64,000 bases of DNA from Sphaerochaetaceae bacterium (GCA_028532765.1 JAQQAR010000076.1:50637-114636); one strand, 5' to 3'; positions 7,247-17,700 are shown, counted from the first letter of the stretch. The notes: generated by a model from the sequence alone, not told the origin. Numbers and translations are program-made.

Positions 7247-9595
7247 CTAAAGTTGCACGTATGTTTTTCCCATACCTCCATCCTCTGGTGTGGCAAATCG
7301 GAATCCTTGTATCGAGCGATGCTTCTCCAGATACGAGGAAATCCCCTTGGAGAGAATTCCGTCCCCATACCCATGGATGACGGAAAATTGAGAAACACCA
7401 TGAACCAAACAGCTTTCAATCTGTTGCTCAAGGGAAGAGAGAGCTTCCTCCAGGGTATACCCTCTCAGGTCAAGCATCAGTCTAGGCCGCGGAGTACTGC
7501 TATGGTAGGACACCAATACTTTCTTCTGTTGCTCCTTGATTGCTTGCAATTGCTTGCCCTCGAGTGTCATTCGCATTGAGCCAATCGCGACAAGATATTT
7601 ATTCCTTCCCTGCTGTTTTAGGATTTTTCCCAATCGTTTTGCAGTTCCACAGAGCACTTCCATGCCTTCACTGAACTCCTGTGGATTTTGGACCTCCAGA
7701 TCTGAAAGCTCCTCTTCACTCTGTTCCAGCAGAGCTTGTTCATCTTGCACCCTGTCCTCAAGGCTTTGTACATACGCTTTCACCTGTTTGCGTTTAGCCT
7801 TATCCAGTTCACCTTCCCTCATGGTCTTTACAAGGTTTTCCAACTCTTTTCGTTTTGCACTCATGAATCGGGCAAGCTCAGTTGTTTGTTCATCCTTGAG
7901 CTGTGCTTCTCTTTGACGTACACGAAGCTCCTTGAGCTGAAGTTGTTTCACCTCTTGCTGAAGCGTGTAATACCGTTTTTGGGTTTTCTCTTCCTGCTTC
8001 TCAAGCTCTTTCCGTTTTTCCTCAAGATCCTTGATGATGGAAGCAATCTGGACCGCTTCACTGCCAAGGTACTGTTCAGCACGAGATATGACTTCCTCAG
8101 GAAGTTTCATATAGCGGGCAGTATCGATCGCGTGGCTCTCTCCCGGCAATCCTTGTATGACCCTGAAGGTTGGCATATGTGAGTGCTCATTGAACTCCAT
8201 AGAGGCATTGATCACTTCCTTCTTTGCATAGGCAAACTGCTTGAGCACTCCATGATGACTCGTTACCAAAGTCAGTTTTGCCTTCTCCAAACAGAATTCA
8301 AGGACAGAGCGGGCAATTGCAGAACCTTCCACTGGATCGGTGCCACTACCAAGTTCATCGAGAATAACCAAACTTCTCTCACTCATGTTTCTGAGAATGT
8401 AACCAATCTGTTTCATATGGCCGCTGAAGGTGGAAAGCTCTTCCTCAATCGATTGTTCGTCACCAATATCAGTAAACAGATTGTCAAATAAGGGCAGGCT
8501 GCTCCCCTCTTTTGCGGGAATGAATCCACAGTATTGATTAAGCAGTGCAAACAACCCCACAGTCTTGATCGTAACAGTCTTTCCTCCAGCATTCGGACCG
8601 CTGATGACTACTGCCCGTACACCTTCTTCGAGTGCAATGGAGATAGGAACAGCTTTTCTGCCCAACAATGGATGTCGGGCCAGCTCAAGGTTGCATCGTT
8701 TTGTCTTCAGGTCTGTGGCGGTACAGTGTGTTTCCAGAGCCCAAAGAGCGATAGAGAATATGGCATCAAGCATGCCAATACGAGTGGATAAAGCGTTCAG
8801 CTGCGTTCTGAGTGCTCTTGCACTGCTGTTCAGTTCCCTGAGAATCTTCGCTATTTCCACGAATATCTGGTTCTGTGCGATCATCACCGAATTGTTCATC
8901 TCTACAAGGGTATAGGGTTCCATGAATACGGTATTCCCTGAACTGGAACTGCTGGATACAAATCCTTGTACCTGACTTCTCCGGTCACTTCTTACGGGAA
9001 TGACCAATCTTCCATCCCTCATTGCTTCCTGGTCCGTTTGCACTGCAGTGGGATTGCTCCTGATGAACTGGGCACAGAAGCGGGATCGTTCGCTCTTGGC
9101 TGCCTCCACCTGGCGGAAGAGAGCACTTATCCTTGGATGGGTATTTCTTACCTGACCACTCTCATCGAGCGTGTTCTCAGCTTGGTCAGCGAAAGCCACC
9201 AGTTCATGTGGCAACCCTTCTCCCAAGAGCGGGTGCAACACCGAGAAGTAACCATCAGGATCCTGCACAGACTCCATATGCTTATACAGATGCTCAGCAC
9301 TACGGATATACCGGGCAAGGTCGAGCAGTTCATACCCTTCTGCTCCTTGGGTAGGATCATCAAGAGATGAGAGCGTTTCCTGGATTGCAGGGAATGAGTG
9401 GATGATGAGCCTATCGGCTCCTGAGAGCAGTTTCATTGCTGCTGAAACTTGTCTCTGACGTACGGTAAGCTCATCCTGTGTATCTAAAAAAGGAAGCGTT
9501 TTAAGAACTTGCACACCTTCTGGTGCGTGACTCATGCTCTGTATCTGTTGTAAAACCTGGAAGAACCCCAGCTCTTCAATACTCTTGTGATTCAT
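7247..9595 (-). CDS. mutS2: Endonuclease MutS2
   Basis: DNA- or ribosome-associated ATPase of the MutS2 family, 782 residues. It has the core and clamp helices, Walker A GPNAGGKTVTIKT near residue 335, Walker B LVILDELGSGTDPVEGSA near 412, a long coiled coil around 510-640, and a C-terminal Smr domain with LDLRGY and HGYGDG. The family suppresses recombination or splits collided ribosomes. The ORF opens further upstream, but MNHKSIEELGF at 9595 follows GGAGAGAG and matches family N termini. Its start lies 20 bases inside the rsgA 3' end. Confidence 0.94.
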   Translation of the reverse strand: MNHKSIEELGFFQVLQQIQSMSHAPEGVQVLKTLPFLDTQDELTVRQRQVSAAMKLLSGADRLIIHSFPAIQETLSSLDDPTQGAEGYELLDLARYIRSAEHLYKHMESVQDPDGYFSVLHPLLGEGLPHELVAFADQAENTLDESGQVRNTHPRISALFRQVEAAKSERSRFCAQFIRSNPTAVQTDQEAMRDGRLVIPVRSDRRSQVQGFVSSSSSSGNTVFMEPYTLVEMNNSVMIAQNQIFVEIAKILRELNSSARALRTQLNALSTRIGMLDAIFSIALWALETHCTATDLKTKRCNLELARHPLLGRKAVPISIALEEGVRAVVISGPNAGGKTVTIKTVGLFALLNQYCGFIPAKEGSSLPLFDNLFTDIGDEQSIEEELSTFSGHMKQIGYILRNMSERSLVILDELGSGTDPVEGSAIARSVLEFCLEKAKLTLVTSHHGVLKQFAYAKKEVINASMEFNEHSHMPTFRVIQGLPGESHAIDTARYMKLPEEVISRAEQYLGSEAVQIASIIKDLEEKRKELEKQEEKTQKRYYTLQQEVKQLQLKELRVRQREAQLKDEQTTELARFMSAKRKELENLVKTMREGELDKAKRKQVKAYVQSLEDRVQDEQALLEQSEEELSDLEVQNPQEFSEGMEVLCGTAKRLGKILKQQGRNKYLVAIGSMRMTLEGKQLQAIKEQQKKVLVSYHSSTPRPRLMLDLRGYTLEEALSSLEQQIESCLVHGVSQFSVIHGYGDGILSKGISSYLEKHRSIQGFRFATPEDGGMGKTYVQL

Positions 9596-10544
9596 CTCTC
9601 TCCATTCGTTTGACCCAGGATTTTGAACGGTCATTCTTTCCCATCCATTCAGGTTTCTTTTCATCAAGGGAAGCAAGCATCCTGAGATAGCTCTCATATC
9701 TATCGTAGTGAATGAGATCCTGTTCCACTGCTTCCATCACCTTGCATCCAGGTTCTCCCTGATGCAGGCATCCTTCATACGTACATGAGCCTGCAAACTC
9801 CGCAAACTCAGGAAAAGCATCGCTTAATTCGTGGGGATCGGTGTGTGGTACGAGAAACTCCCTTACCCCAGGCGTATCTGCAATCGTAAAATCAGGACCA
9901 TGCAACAACAGAGCATGATTGGTGGTATGCCGACCACGATTATACTTATGGGAGATTTCCCCTGTCTTTTGCTCTACTCCCAGCAATCGGTTGATCAACG
10001 TTGATTTTCCAACCCCACTCTGTCCGACAAATGCCACTGTCTTACCCTTAAGAACCTCATGCAATCGATCAAGATTCTCTCCATTGGCAGCACTGACCGC
10101 CATCGTCTGATACCCAAGTTTACCGTAAAGGGAAAAGCGCTCATGTTCTTCCTCTGTGAGAAGGATGTCACTCTTGTTCAGGATAATCATAACCGGTGCT
10201 TTACGGGAGCAAGCTATTACCCGGTCGATGAATCGTGGCCTGAAAGGAGGACTTTCAACACTGCTTACACAGACGACCAAATCCATGTTGGCTACCACGG
10301 TCTGATTACATCCTTTCTTCGCATTCCAGCGCTGGAAACAGTTACGTCTCTCGAGCCGTTCCGTGATCAAACCCTCTCCCTCATTGGTAAGGACAAAAAA
10401 TACCTGGTCCCCTACGGCAAGTGGATTGTACTCATCGGTAACTTGGAACAACTGTTTTCCCTTGATACGGCAAAGATAGGAGTTCCCTTGAGACTCCACC
10501 GTATAAATGTTGTTGATCCCTCTGGTTATCAGGCCTGTTTGCAT
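9576..10544 (-). CDS. rsgA: Ribosome small-subunit-dependent GTPase RsgA
   Basis: Late-stage 30S ribosome assembly GTPase, 322 residues. An N-terminal OB fold is followed by a circularly permuted GTPase with G4 (NKSDIL) near residue 125, then G1 (GQSGVGKST) near 174 and G3 (DTPGVREF) near 222. The C-terminal zinc knuckle is CTYEGCLHQGEPGC. The ribosome-binding site is weak (GGGAG ten bases from the ATG). It overlaps mutS2 and is probably co-transcribed with it. Confidence 0.95.
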   Translation of the reverse strand: MQTGLITRGINNIYTVESQGNSYLCRIKGKQLFQVTDEYNPLAVGDQVFFVLTNEGEGLITERLERRNCFQRWNAKKGCNQTVVANMDLVVCVSSVESPPFRPRFIDRVIACSRKAPVMIILNKSDILLTEEEHERFSLYGKLGYQTMAVSAANGENLDRLHEVLKGKTVAFVGQSGVGKSTLINRLLGVEQKTGEISHKYNRGRHTTNHALLLHGPDFTIADTPGVREFLVPHTDPHELSDAFPEFAEFAGSCTYEGCLHQGEPGCKVMEAVEQDLIHYDRYESYLRMLASLDEKKPEWMGKNDRSKSWVKRMERDESQEY

Positions 10545-10588
10545 CTCTTTCTAGCTCCCAGGAAGTACTGTATCTGCAAACGGGGCTC

Positions 10589-10616
10589 TTGACAACCAGA
10601 TGGTATTTGATACTGT
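10589..10616 (+). promoter_or_regulatory. Promoter predicting a leaderless transcript
   Basis: A perfect TTGACA at 10589-10594 and TACTGT at 10611-10616, separated by 16 bases. Six bases then precede the ATG at 10623, and no Shine-Dalgarno sequence is present. The predicted transcription start coincides with the start codon. Confidence 0.55.
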
Positions 10617-10622
10617 AATGCT

Positions 10623-11201
10623 ATGTTCAGTTTTAAAACGTGCTCTCACCCACTCTGCCATACCTATGTATGCAATGAAGGCAGCCATTGTTATCGCCAC
10701 AGCGAGAACCAAGACGAACTCTACCAGGATTGTCTTGATCGGCTAACCGGCAGCAACGATATTGTTGACTATTCTTTGACTGGTAGTGAGTTTGACAACC
10801 TAACCTTGGGCAAGAAAACCATTTCTGCCTCCAACATGGCTTGGTGCACTTTTCGAGGTGTGGATTTCTCACAAGTCACCTTACTCAACAGTTTTTTCGA
10901 TTTTTGTCTCTTCGAAAAGTGCAAATTCAACAGTATCATCTCCCGCTACAGTGTATTTTCCGGTAGTAAGATGATCGACTGTGATTTCTCAGGTAGCATG
11001 ATCATGCATACCAATTTCAGTGGAATTGACACACTTCGTTGTTCATTCGGAGACTGTGACCTCTACTTTTCGACCTTCAATTCAAGTTTCCTCAGGGATA
11101 CTGATTTTGAGGATTGCAACTTGAAGAAAGCCGACTTTGTCTATACTGACAGGAGACGCGTCTCCTTCCGCTACTCCAATTGGGAGGAGGCACGCTTTTG
11201 A
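10623..11201 (+). CDS. Pentapeptide-repeat protein
   Basis: A 192-residue protein. The N terminus carries a Cys/His cluster (CSHPLCHTYVCNEGSHCYRH) that could bind zinc. From about residue 50 the chain follows A(D/N)LXX-like pentapeptide spacing (CTFRG VDFSQ VTLLN, CDFSG, TNFSG, TDFED CNLKK ADFVY), predicting a right-handed beta-helix. The function is unknown; some relatives mimic DNA. The last bases encode the ribosome-binding site and overlap the start of the MBL-fold gene. Confidence 0.8.
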   Translation: MFSFKTCSHPLCHTYVCNEGSHCYRHSENQDELYQDCLDRLTGSNDIVDYSLTGSEFDNLTLGKKTISASNMAWCTFRGVDFSQVTLLNSFFDFCLFEKCKFNSIISRYSVFSGSKMIDCDFSGSMIMHTNFSGIDTLRCSFGDCDLYFSTFNSSFLRDTDFEDCNLKKADFVYTDRRRVSFRYSNWEEARF

Positions 11202-11806
11202 ATATCTATCAGCATTTCTCAGTCGTAGGTTTCTGTAATACCTATTTGGTTGCCCGTAAGGAGGGCAGTGATGCCCTCTTGATCGACCCTGGACATGTGG
11301 ATACGGAGTTGATCAACTTGATTGAGGCAAATAGGTACAAATTGAAACATGTACTGCTTACCCATCGACACCCTTCCCATACAGAGGGACTTGGCACCCT
11401 GAAGAAGATCTACGATGTGGAGGTCCATGCCTCAGCCTTTAGTAGCTATGAATTTCTCTATCATCCAATTGAGGATGCAGAAGTTCTTAATCTCTGTGGT
11501 TTGGAAATTGAGGTCATCCATATACCGGGTCACAGTTTGGACAGCATGGTATATAAAATCGACCATGCATTATTTACTGGTGATACGCTGCTTTGTGGTA
11601 GAATAGGGTCAACACCCGGATACCGGGAGCAGGCTCTGCTTATCTCATCCATCAATCAGAAACTAATGACACTCGATGAGAACATACTTCTCTTCCCAGG
11701 ACATGGCACGGCAAGCAAGTTGAGAATCGAGCGTATGTTCAACCACGATCTTTTGCAGTTGGGCAAGATTGAGACCGAGCGCCAGAATTGGAGAGAGGAT
11801 GAGTAG
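11198..11806 (+). CDS. MBL-fold metallohydrolase
   Basis: Metallo-beta-lactamase-fold hydrolase of glyoxalase II-like size, 202 residues. The metal motif reads THRHPSHTEG, so the Asp of HxHxDH is Ser; GHSLDSM, TGDTLLCGRIG and FPGHG supply the remaining ligands. The start is taken as TTG at 11198 because GGAGGAGG lies seven bases before it; the TTG overlaps the TGA of the pentapeptide gene, implying coupling. The substrate is unknown. The tail overlaps the convergent pseudouridine synthase by 68 bases. Confidence 0.8.
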   Translation: MNIYQHFSVVGFCNTYLVARKEGSDALLIDPGHVDTELINLIEANRYKLKHVLLTHRHPSHTEGLGTLKKIYDVEVHASAFSSYEFLYHPIEDAEVLNLCGLEIEVIHIPGHSLDSMVYKIDHALFTGDTLLCGRIGSTPGYREQALLISSINQKLMTLDENILLFPGHGTASKLRIERMFNHDLLQLGKIETERQNWREDE

Positions 11807-12746
11807 AGCGTACATAAGAGAGAAATCGTTCAGGCATTGCGGCAACAAAACGTAATCTCTTTCCTTTTGATGGGCTGTCAAGTTCAAGAATCAAGGCGTG
11901 CAACATCAAGGTCTGACCATCATCCTTCCCATAGATAGGATCGCCAATGATCGGGTGACCTTCCTTGCTTAAATGCACCCTGATCTGGTGGGTTCGTCCT
12001 GTGTGGAGGGTAATCCTCAAGAGTGCAAACCCACGGTACTGTCTCAAAACCTGATATTCTGTCTTGGCATATCTTCCTTCATCATCAGCACATGTGGTGA
12101 ATTTCTTTCGGTCCTTGGGATCACGTTTCAGATGTTTCTCTATGATACCGTGTCTCTGCTTAAAAACTCCTCTTACCAAGGCAATATAGATTTTCTTCGT
12201 CGTTCGGTCCTTGAACTGTGCAGAAAGATGCCTGTGGCTTGTCCTGTTTCGGGCAATTACCAAGACTCCACTGGTATCCTTGTCCAAGCGATGCACTATA
12301 CCGGGACGAACTGCAGGACTGGAGAGGTCTACTTCATCCTCACCTTCATCTTCATCCTGCAGTTCCTCACAGAACTGTTTGCCGTAGCGATGGACCAATG
12401 CATTGACCAGGGTATGTTCCATATTTCCATTTGCAGGGTGTACCACCATCCCTTGTTCCTTGTTGATAGCAAGAAGATCCTCATCCTCATACAGGACAGT
12501 GAGCGGAATGTCTTCACCTTCAATTCCTTCAAAGAATGACTGACTGAAGTGGATGCATATGCGGTCACCTTCCCTGACAAGCTTGCTTTTCTTGCTTGCC
12601 TTGCCATTAAGCTGAATCGTAGTATCTGCCTCACTCAAGGTAGAACGGGAGATGAGGTCACTATGGTTTGCAACATAGACATCCAAACGAAGGGGATGTT
12701 CCAAGGATTCTACAACGAGGTCTACCCTACCTTCCTTAACGCCCAT
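11739..12746 (-). CDS. RluA-family pseudouridine synthase
   Basis: RNA modification enzyme converting uridine to pseudouridine, 335 residues. An N-terminal S4-like domain (RLDVYVANHSDLISRSTL) precedes the catalytic RluA domain, with GIVHRLDKDTSG (catalytic Asp) near residue 150 and HTGRTHQIRVHL near 255. An acidic insert (DEDEGEDEVD) precedes the catalytic motif. The ATG at 12746 is chosen because GGGGA lies six bases upstream; it overlaps the upstream gene by 11 bases. Whether it is RluC- or RluD-like cannot be settled by eye. Confidence 0.92.
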   Translation of the reverse strand: MGVKEGRVDLVVESLEHPLRLDVYVANHSDLISRSTLSEADTTIQLNGKASKKSKLVREGDRICIHFSQSFFEGIEGEDIPLTVLYEDEDLLAINKEQGMVVHPANGNMEHTLVNALVHRYGKQFCEELQDEDEGEDEVDLSSPAVRPGIVHRLDKDTSGVLVIARNRTSHRHLSAQFKDRTTKKIYIALVRGVFKQRHGIIEKHLKRDPKDRKKFTTCADDEGRYAKTEYQVLRQYRGFALLRITLHTGRTHQIRVHLSKEGHPIIGDPIYGKDDGQTLMLHALILELDSPSKGKRLRFVAAMPERFLSYVRSTHPLSNSGARSQSCPTAKDRG

Positions 12747-13077
12747 CAGCATTCCCCACTTCACCGATGATATAATCGGCAATCGATATTCCCAGTGAAA
12801 GACCGGCAGCAATAGAACCTTGCATGAGGAAGCCTTGCAAGTCAGTCGATGGTGTTCCAATAAGATGGGAATCCACTGCAACACGGTACAGCAATGCAGC
12901 CACCGGGATCGTGATTACCATAGAGCCAAAGAAAAGCGTTTCAGCTCTCCTGATCTTATAACTCCAGAGAGGAAACTCTTCTTCCTCATAGGGCTCATAC
13001 CCCTTGAGCTGGTCAGCTGAAAGCTGCAAGGGGAAGATCATGAGCAGCAGCAATAGGATTACCATGACTCGGCGCAT
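12736..13077 (-). CDS. Small exported/membrane protein, unknown
   Basis: A 113-residue protein with a cleavable-looking signal (MRRVMVILLLLLMIFPLQLSA), an acidic stretch (YEPYEEEEFPL) and two further hydrophobic segments near residues 48-65 and 88-105. I do not recognise a family. It sits between the yggS-like and pseudouridine synthase genes, with a two-base gap and an 11-base overlap, so it is probably part of that operon. Confidence 0.65.
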   Translation of the reverse strand: MRRVMVILLLLLMIFPLQLSADQLKGYEPYEEEEFPLWSYKIRRAETLFFGSMVITIPVAALLYRVAVDSHLIGTPSTDLQGFLMQGSIAAGLSLGISIADYIIGEVGNADGR

Positions 13078-13079
13078 GA

Positions 13080-13763
13080 TTACCCCCGTTTCCCGAACAG
13101 CTTTGTCCCAATCCTTACCAGATTGGAACCTTCCTCAATTGCCAGGCGGTAGTCACCACTCATACCCATGCTTAGGGTATCGAATGATGGTGGGGCAAAT
13201 CGCTTTTGCACCGCATCATAAGCCTTTCTCAGTCGTGAGAACGCTGTTCTTACCATCTTCTCATCTCCATCCAAGGGACCAATGGTCATCAACCCACGTA
13301 CCTGGAGATAGGTACTTTGCATGATGACATCAAGTGCGGAGAAGAGCTCATCCTCACAAGTGAACCCACTTTTGGACTCTTCTTGTGCTGTCTTGAGTTC
13401 AAGCAGGATGGGAAATGGACGGGAAAGATATCCTTCAATTTTCTTGGCAAGTTTCAGGGAATCCACACTATCAATACCGTCAAAGAGCTCTACCGCCTTT
13501 TTTGCTTTATTCGATTGCAGGTGTCCTATCAGGTGCAGTCTCATCCCTTCCGGCCTAACTTGAGGTACCTTCTCCTGTACTTCCTGTACGCGATTTTCCC
13601 CATAGAGGAGCTGTCCGCACGAATACAGGTCCAGCATCTCCTGGTAGGTACGGGTCTTGCTTACTGCCATCAGCGTAATATCATTTGGGTCTCTCCCGGC
13701 AATCTTTGCAGCTTCGCCCAGGCTATCCAATATTTCCTGATAGTGTTCCCGTAACTCAATCAT
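13080..13763 (-). CDS. YggS-family PLP-binding protein
   Basis: PLP homeostasis protein of the YggS/PROSC family, 227 residues, a single TIM-barrel domain. VSKTRTYQEM holds the PLP lysine near residue 36; GENRVQEVQEK, HLIGHLQSNKAKK and SMGMSGDYRLAIEEGSNLVRIG are family signatures. It overlaps the stop of the upstream membrane-protein gene by eight bases. Confidence 0.94.
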   Translation of the reverse strand: MIELREHYQEILDSLGEAAKIAGRDPNDITLMAVSKTRTYQEMLDLYSCGQLLYGENRVQEVQEKVPQVRPEGMRLHLIGHLQSNKAKKAVELFDGIDSVDSLKLAKKIEGYLSRPFPILLELKTAQEESKSGFTCEDELFSALDVIMQSTYLQVRGLMTIGPLDGDEKMVRTAFSRLRKAYDAVQKRFAPPSFDTLSMGMSGDYRLAIEEGSNLVRIGTKLFGKRG

Positions 13764-14565
13764 CTCTCTTGTCGCTCCTATGCTTGTTGTTATGCAACTT
13801 CTTGTGCAAAGCAGTCTCCCGTATGGTCTTTCTCAATGTTTCCAGCAACAACCGTTTTTCCTCGTTGTTGCTTGTCAGCGAGGGAAATGCATGCAAGATT
13901 CGTTTGGCAGAAATACTGAGACGCATCTTCAATTCATCCAATTCAGTATCCAACTTTACACGCAAACCTTCAAGCATCTTATTCTCTCTGAATTCGCGAA
14001 GTACCTTCAGGCGACTTTCAATCTCCCTTTTCTTCTCCTTGAAATCTGCAAGTTGCTTCTGGAAGGCGCTCATTCGCAGTACCGAGCTGGTGGTATCAAC
14101 ACTAAGCAATACGATGATGATTTTTGCCCCATGCTCCATGAAAGCTGGAGTGAAATGACCGAACAATGCTGACAGATGGGGATGAACGCCATAGGTGACA
14201 AAAAGCGAGAGCACTCCAAAGAGGGTTGAGTTGAGGAGACAGACCCTTCCCTTGAGATTGAAGCGTGCAGAGGAGTAATCCCATAATCTGATGGAAAACA
14301 GTGTCTCAGCAAGATATCCTGAAGCATATTCCAGGATGCTGGTACCAATAACAGCGATGAAAAAAAGGATAAGTGGATTGTTGGATAATCTTGCAAAGAC
14401 GAAAATGACCAACACCGCTCCAAACCCATAGATGGGAAGATAGGGTCCATGAAGAAATCCACGGTTTACGAGCGTGCCCTGTCTTATGGAACAATACAGA
14501 ACCTCAACTATATAACCAAGAATAGAATAACAGAAAAAATACCAGATCAACAACGTCAGATCCAT
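13756..14565 (-). CDS. CmpB-like (PF06541) membrane protein with coiled-coil tail
   Basis: A 269-residue protein with four to five transmembrane segments in the first 150 residues. Family features include YSILGYIVEVLYCS, RGFLHGPYLPIYGFGA and LWDYSSARFNLKGRVCL, typical of the group annotated as putative ABC transporter permease (CmpB). The C-terminal 120 residues are a charged coiled coil. No ATPase is adjacent, so a transport role is not supported by context. GAGG lies seven bases before the ATG. Confidence 0.75.
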   Translation of the reverse strand: MDLTLLIWYFFCYSILGYIVEVLYCSIRQGTLVNRGFLHGPYLPIYGFGAVLVIFVFARLSNNPLILFFIAVIGTSILEYASGYLAETLFSIRLWDYSSARFNLKGRVCLLNSTLFGVLSLFVTYGVHPHLSALFGHFTPAFMEHGAKIIIVLLSVDTTSSVLRMSAFQKQLADFKEKKREIESRLKVLREFRENKMLEGLRVKLDTELDELKMRLSISAKRILHAFPSLTSNNEEKRLLLETLRKTIRETALHKKLHNNKHRSDKRDD

Positions 14566-14636
14566 ACCATAACCTCATTGTCAGATACTACTATACTCAC
14601 AACCATTTTGAGCGGCAATAGTACCCCTATCAAAGC

Positions 14637-14661
14637 AAAAACGCACTCTGTGAAGAGTGCG
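14637..14661 (-). terminator. Terminator of tRNA-Val
   Basis: CGCACTC (14642-14648) and GAGTGCG (14655-14661) form a stem with a 6-nt loop, followed on the minus strand by TTTTTGCTTT. It lies five bases past the tRNA 3' end. Confidence 0.85.
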
Positions 14662-14665
14662 TCTA

Positions 14666-14737
14666 TGACCGGAGAGGGATTTGAACCCCCGACCAGTTGC
14701 GTGTAAGGCAACCGCTCTCCCGCTGAGCTATCCGGCC
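14666..14737 (-). tRNA. tRNA-Val (anticodon UAC)
   Basis: A full cloverleaf is visible on the minus strand: acceptor GGCCGGA/TCCGGTC, D-arm GCTC...GAGC, anticodon arm GTTGC with loop CTTACAC, TTCAAAT T-loop and discriminator A. The CCA end is not encoded. Length 72 nt. Confidence 0.93.
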
Positions 14738-14747
14738 GTTGAAACAG

Positions 14748-14777
14748 AACGTATCACAAAGAGAGGAAAACTGTCAA
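14748..14777 (-). promoter_or_regulatory. Promoter of tRNA-Val
   Basis: TTGACA (14772-14777, minus strand) and TACGTT (14748-14753), separated by 18 bases, end ten bases before the mature tRNA. The -35 overlaps the last bases of the upstream GGDEF/EAL gene. Confidence 0.6.
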
Positions 14778-17700
14778 CCATGTATGAGCAACTTAAGGAA
14801 AGCTTCTCTCTCCATGGGTCGTTGATAATAGAAACCTTGTCCAAAGAGAGCCCCGGCTTCACTCAGGAATTCATGATGTTTCTCATTCTCCACTCCCTCT
14901 ACCACCATATCCATCCCCAGTTCTTTTCCCATCTGTATGATGGAGGAAAGCACAGCTTTAGAGCGATTATTCTCACCAATCTCATAGATAAAGGAACGGT
15001 CAACCTTGATGATGTCCATCGGCAAAGTGGAGAGCATATGCAGAGAGGAGTAACCACTGCCGAAGTCATCCATCAAGATGGTAAAACCATGGCTCTTCAG
15101 TTCACTGACCAACTCAGACATCTGCACAGGATTGTCTATGTAGGCACTCTCGGTAATCTCAAACTGAATGTACGAGTGGTCTACAGCATATGATTCTGTG
15201 GTTTGCAGGATGAACTTCACGATATTCTTGTTATTTACATCGATCCTGCTGAGATTGATAGAGATAGGAATATCGATCTTTTGCTCAGCTATGAATGCAC
15301 ATACACTGGAGAGAACTGACATATCCAGTGCAGTAATAAAACCATATTTCTCGAAAACGGGAATGAATTGTTTTGGCGGAATTACCCCTCTTGTCGGATG
15401 CACCCAGCGAGATAGCGCCTCTGCAGAGTGTATGTGCATTCCCTGGATATCATAAATGGGTTGTAGGAAGAAGGTGAACTGCCCGCCATCCAAAGCACCC
15501 TGCATCTCATTGAGTACATCCTGTTCATTGAACGTATCACTCCGAATGGAAGGTTCATAGAACGCATACCCTTCCCTATTACGAAATCGTGAAATCTTTG
15601 AAGCACTGTGCGCTTTATCCAGTAAGGAGGGAATACCTTGACTGGGATCTTCAATCTCATACATACCGAAAACCATTGAAAGATGTAATCCAATATCCTG
15701 TCCGATATGTTCAATATCGATGGCTTGTTTCAGTTTGTTCGCGCTGCTCATTTCCTTGGGTATGCAAGCAGCAAAATGGTCTGCCCCAACATGTCCATAC
15801 ACGCCATGGTTCTTGATGAAATCCCTAAGTGATCGAGCAACGAGTTGCAGAACCTGGTTCCCACGATCAAATCCCAGCAACTCATTCAAGACTGAGAACC
15901 GTTCAATGTTCCAGTACACCATTACAAAGGAGGTATTGGTATGGGTATCAAGGAATTCACGACAAGCCTCATAAAATCTCTGACGAGTATATAAACCTGT
16001 TACCAGATTGTGGTTTAAGGCAAATGACAGTTGTTCCTGTACTTGCTGCAGTACCTTTTCATCATGCATCGATTCAGAGAGGTCTTCTATTAGCAAGCTG
16101 AAAGGCTCACCTCTCCCCTGAATCCCCATCTGGCGGAACGTCATCTTGCACCAAATGATATCACCATCTTTCTTGACAAGTCGGAGATTGAAAGGATCCG
16201 ATGTGATGCTCGTCATGCTTTGTCGCTCCACATGACGCAGTAGCAGGGTTCTATCCTCAGGATAGAAGAGTTGCATTGCATTGTTCTTGAGTTGCGCTAT
16301 CAAATCTTCACGTTGATACCCCAGGAGAACTGCAAGTGTCTCATTGGCATACTGCAACTCCAGGGAGTAAGACTCCATGGAGAATACAGCAATACCTTCC
16401 CTGCTCTGTTCTATATAGGGAAGCATACGCTTGTTCAGTTGTTGCAATTTATGTTCACGACTGACATCCTGAAGGGTTAAGGTAACCATCTGGACATAAC
16501 CGTAACAGGTTCCAAGTTGACAGGTGAGCGAGAAGTATCGGTTGTCATGCCCCCCTACCATGAACGTTTCTCCCCTTTGGTGATTCTCCTGCAAGCTTCT
16601 CATACGTGAGAATACATTGCTCCTTTCTGAGGCCAAGAGCCATCCGAGAGGGTCTTTTTCCAATGTTGCATCCTCACTATTGAACAGCTCATGGAATTTC
16701 CTATTTGCCATGAGTAAGGTGAGAGTATCACGCTCCCATGCAAGATGAAGCAGAGCAACGTTGAAATTCTGTAAAATCTCCTTGAGAGGACATTCTGGGG
16801 AAATATATCCAGAAGGAGAAAACCGAACAACGTTTCCTCCTATACGATGGTCCATGTAGTAGTAAGAGAATAATACAGGAATGAAAGAACCTGATGATAC
16901 TGTAAGGCGAACCTGTGTAGGCCTGCCATCTGGTTCAGCGACACGTTTTCTCAGTGCTTCCCGAAATAGTGGGCGGTCTTCTGCAAGCATTGCTTTAACA
17001 CCAGCATTTCGTTTAAGAAAACCATGAACCTGTTCCCTATATGGTTGCCCATCAATAAACACAAAGAGCGAAAGTACATCATGATTGACATCATAATCCC
17101 AGGAGGAGTCACCTCGCTGCAATAACTTGAAATAGCTTGACCGGGAAAGATGCAATTTCATCGGTTGCGTAGCCGATTTCTCTGCAATTTGCTTGGCCTG
17201 TTTCAGTTGATCCACCAGAATGGACAGCTTCGCAGGCTTTTCGTTGAATAGTATCAACTTCTCCTTGCAGAGCCATATGCTCCCAAACTCATCGGCTTCT
17301 TGCCAAAAACTGTAGCTATCATAGCTGAGTGAATGAAAACGACAATGCTCACATACCTGATCTCTGTGAAAAATCACCTCATAGCATTTCTTACCGATAT
17401 AATTAGCATCAGGAGAATGAGCCTCTCTGCCAGCTTTATTCAAGAAGAGTAGATCATAGCTCTGCATATCGCTCAAGTAGACCGTGTCAGGGAGATTGTC
17501 CAACATCCACTCATGATTGGTCCAACAGAGTGTCTTATGCATTCCCATCTCAGAGACATAGTGGGTACACTGGTTTCTTCCATGATTTTTTGAATGGTAC
17601 AAGGCAAGGTCTGCATGTTGATACAGTTCGTTGAATGTAGTTCCATCCTCAGGGCTTAGGCAGTAGCCAAGGGAACAGGTAATGAGAATCCCAAGCGTCC

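Noticed and set aside
9596..9697. N-terminal extension of MutS2
   Set aside because: These codons lie inside the rsgA 3' end in another frame and the internal ATG has a good ribosome-binding site.
14449..14706. 85-codon plus ORF across the tRNA-Val region
   Set aside because: Overlaps the tRNA gene, its terminator and the start of another gene; no coding support.
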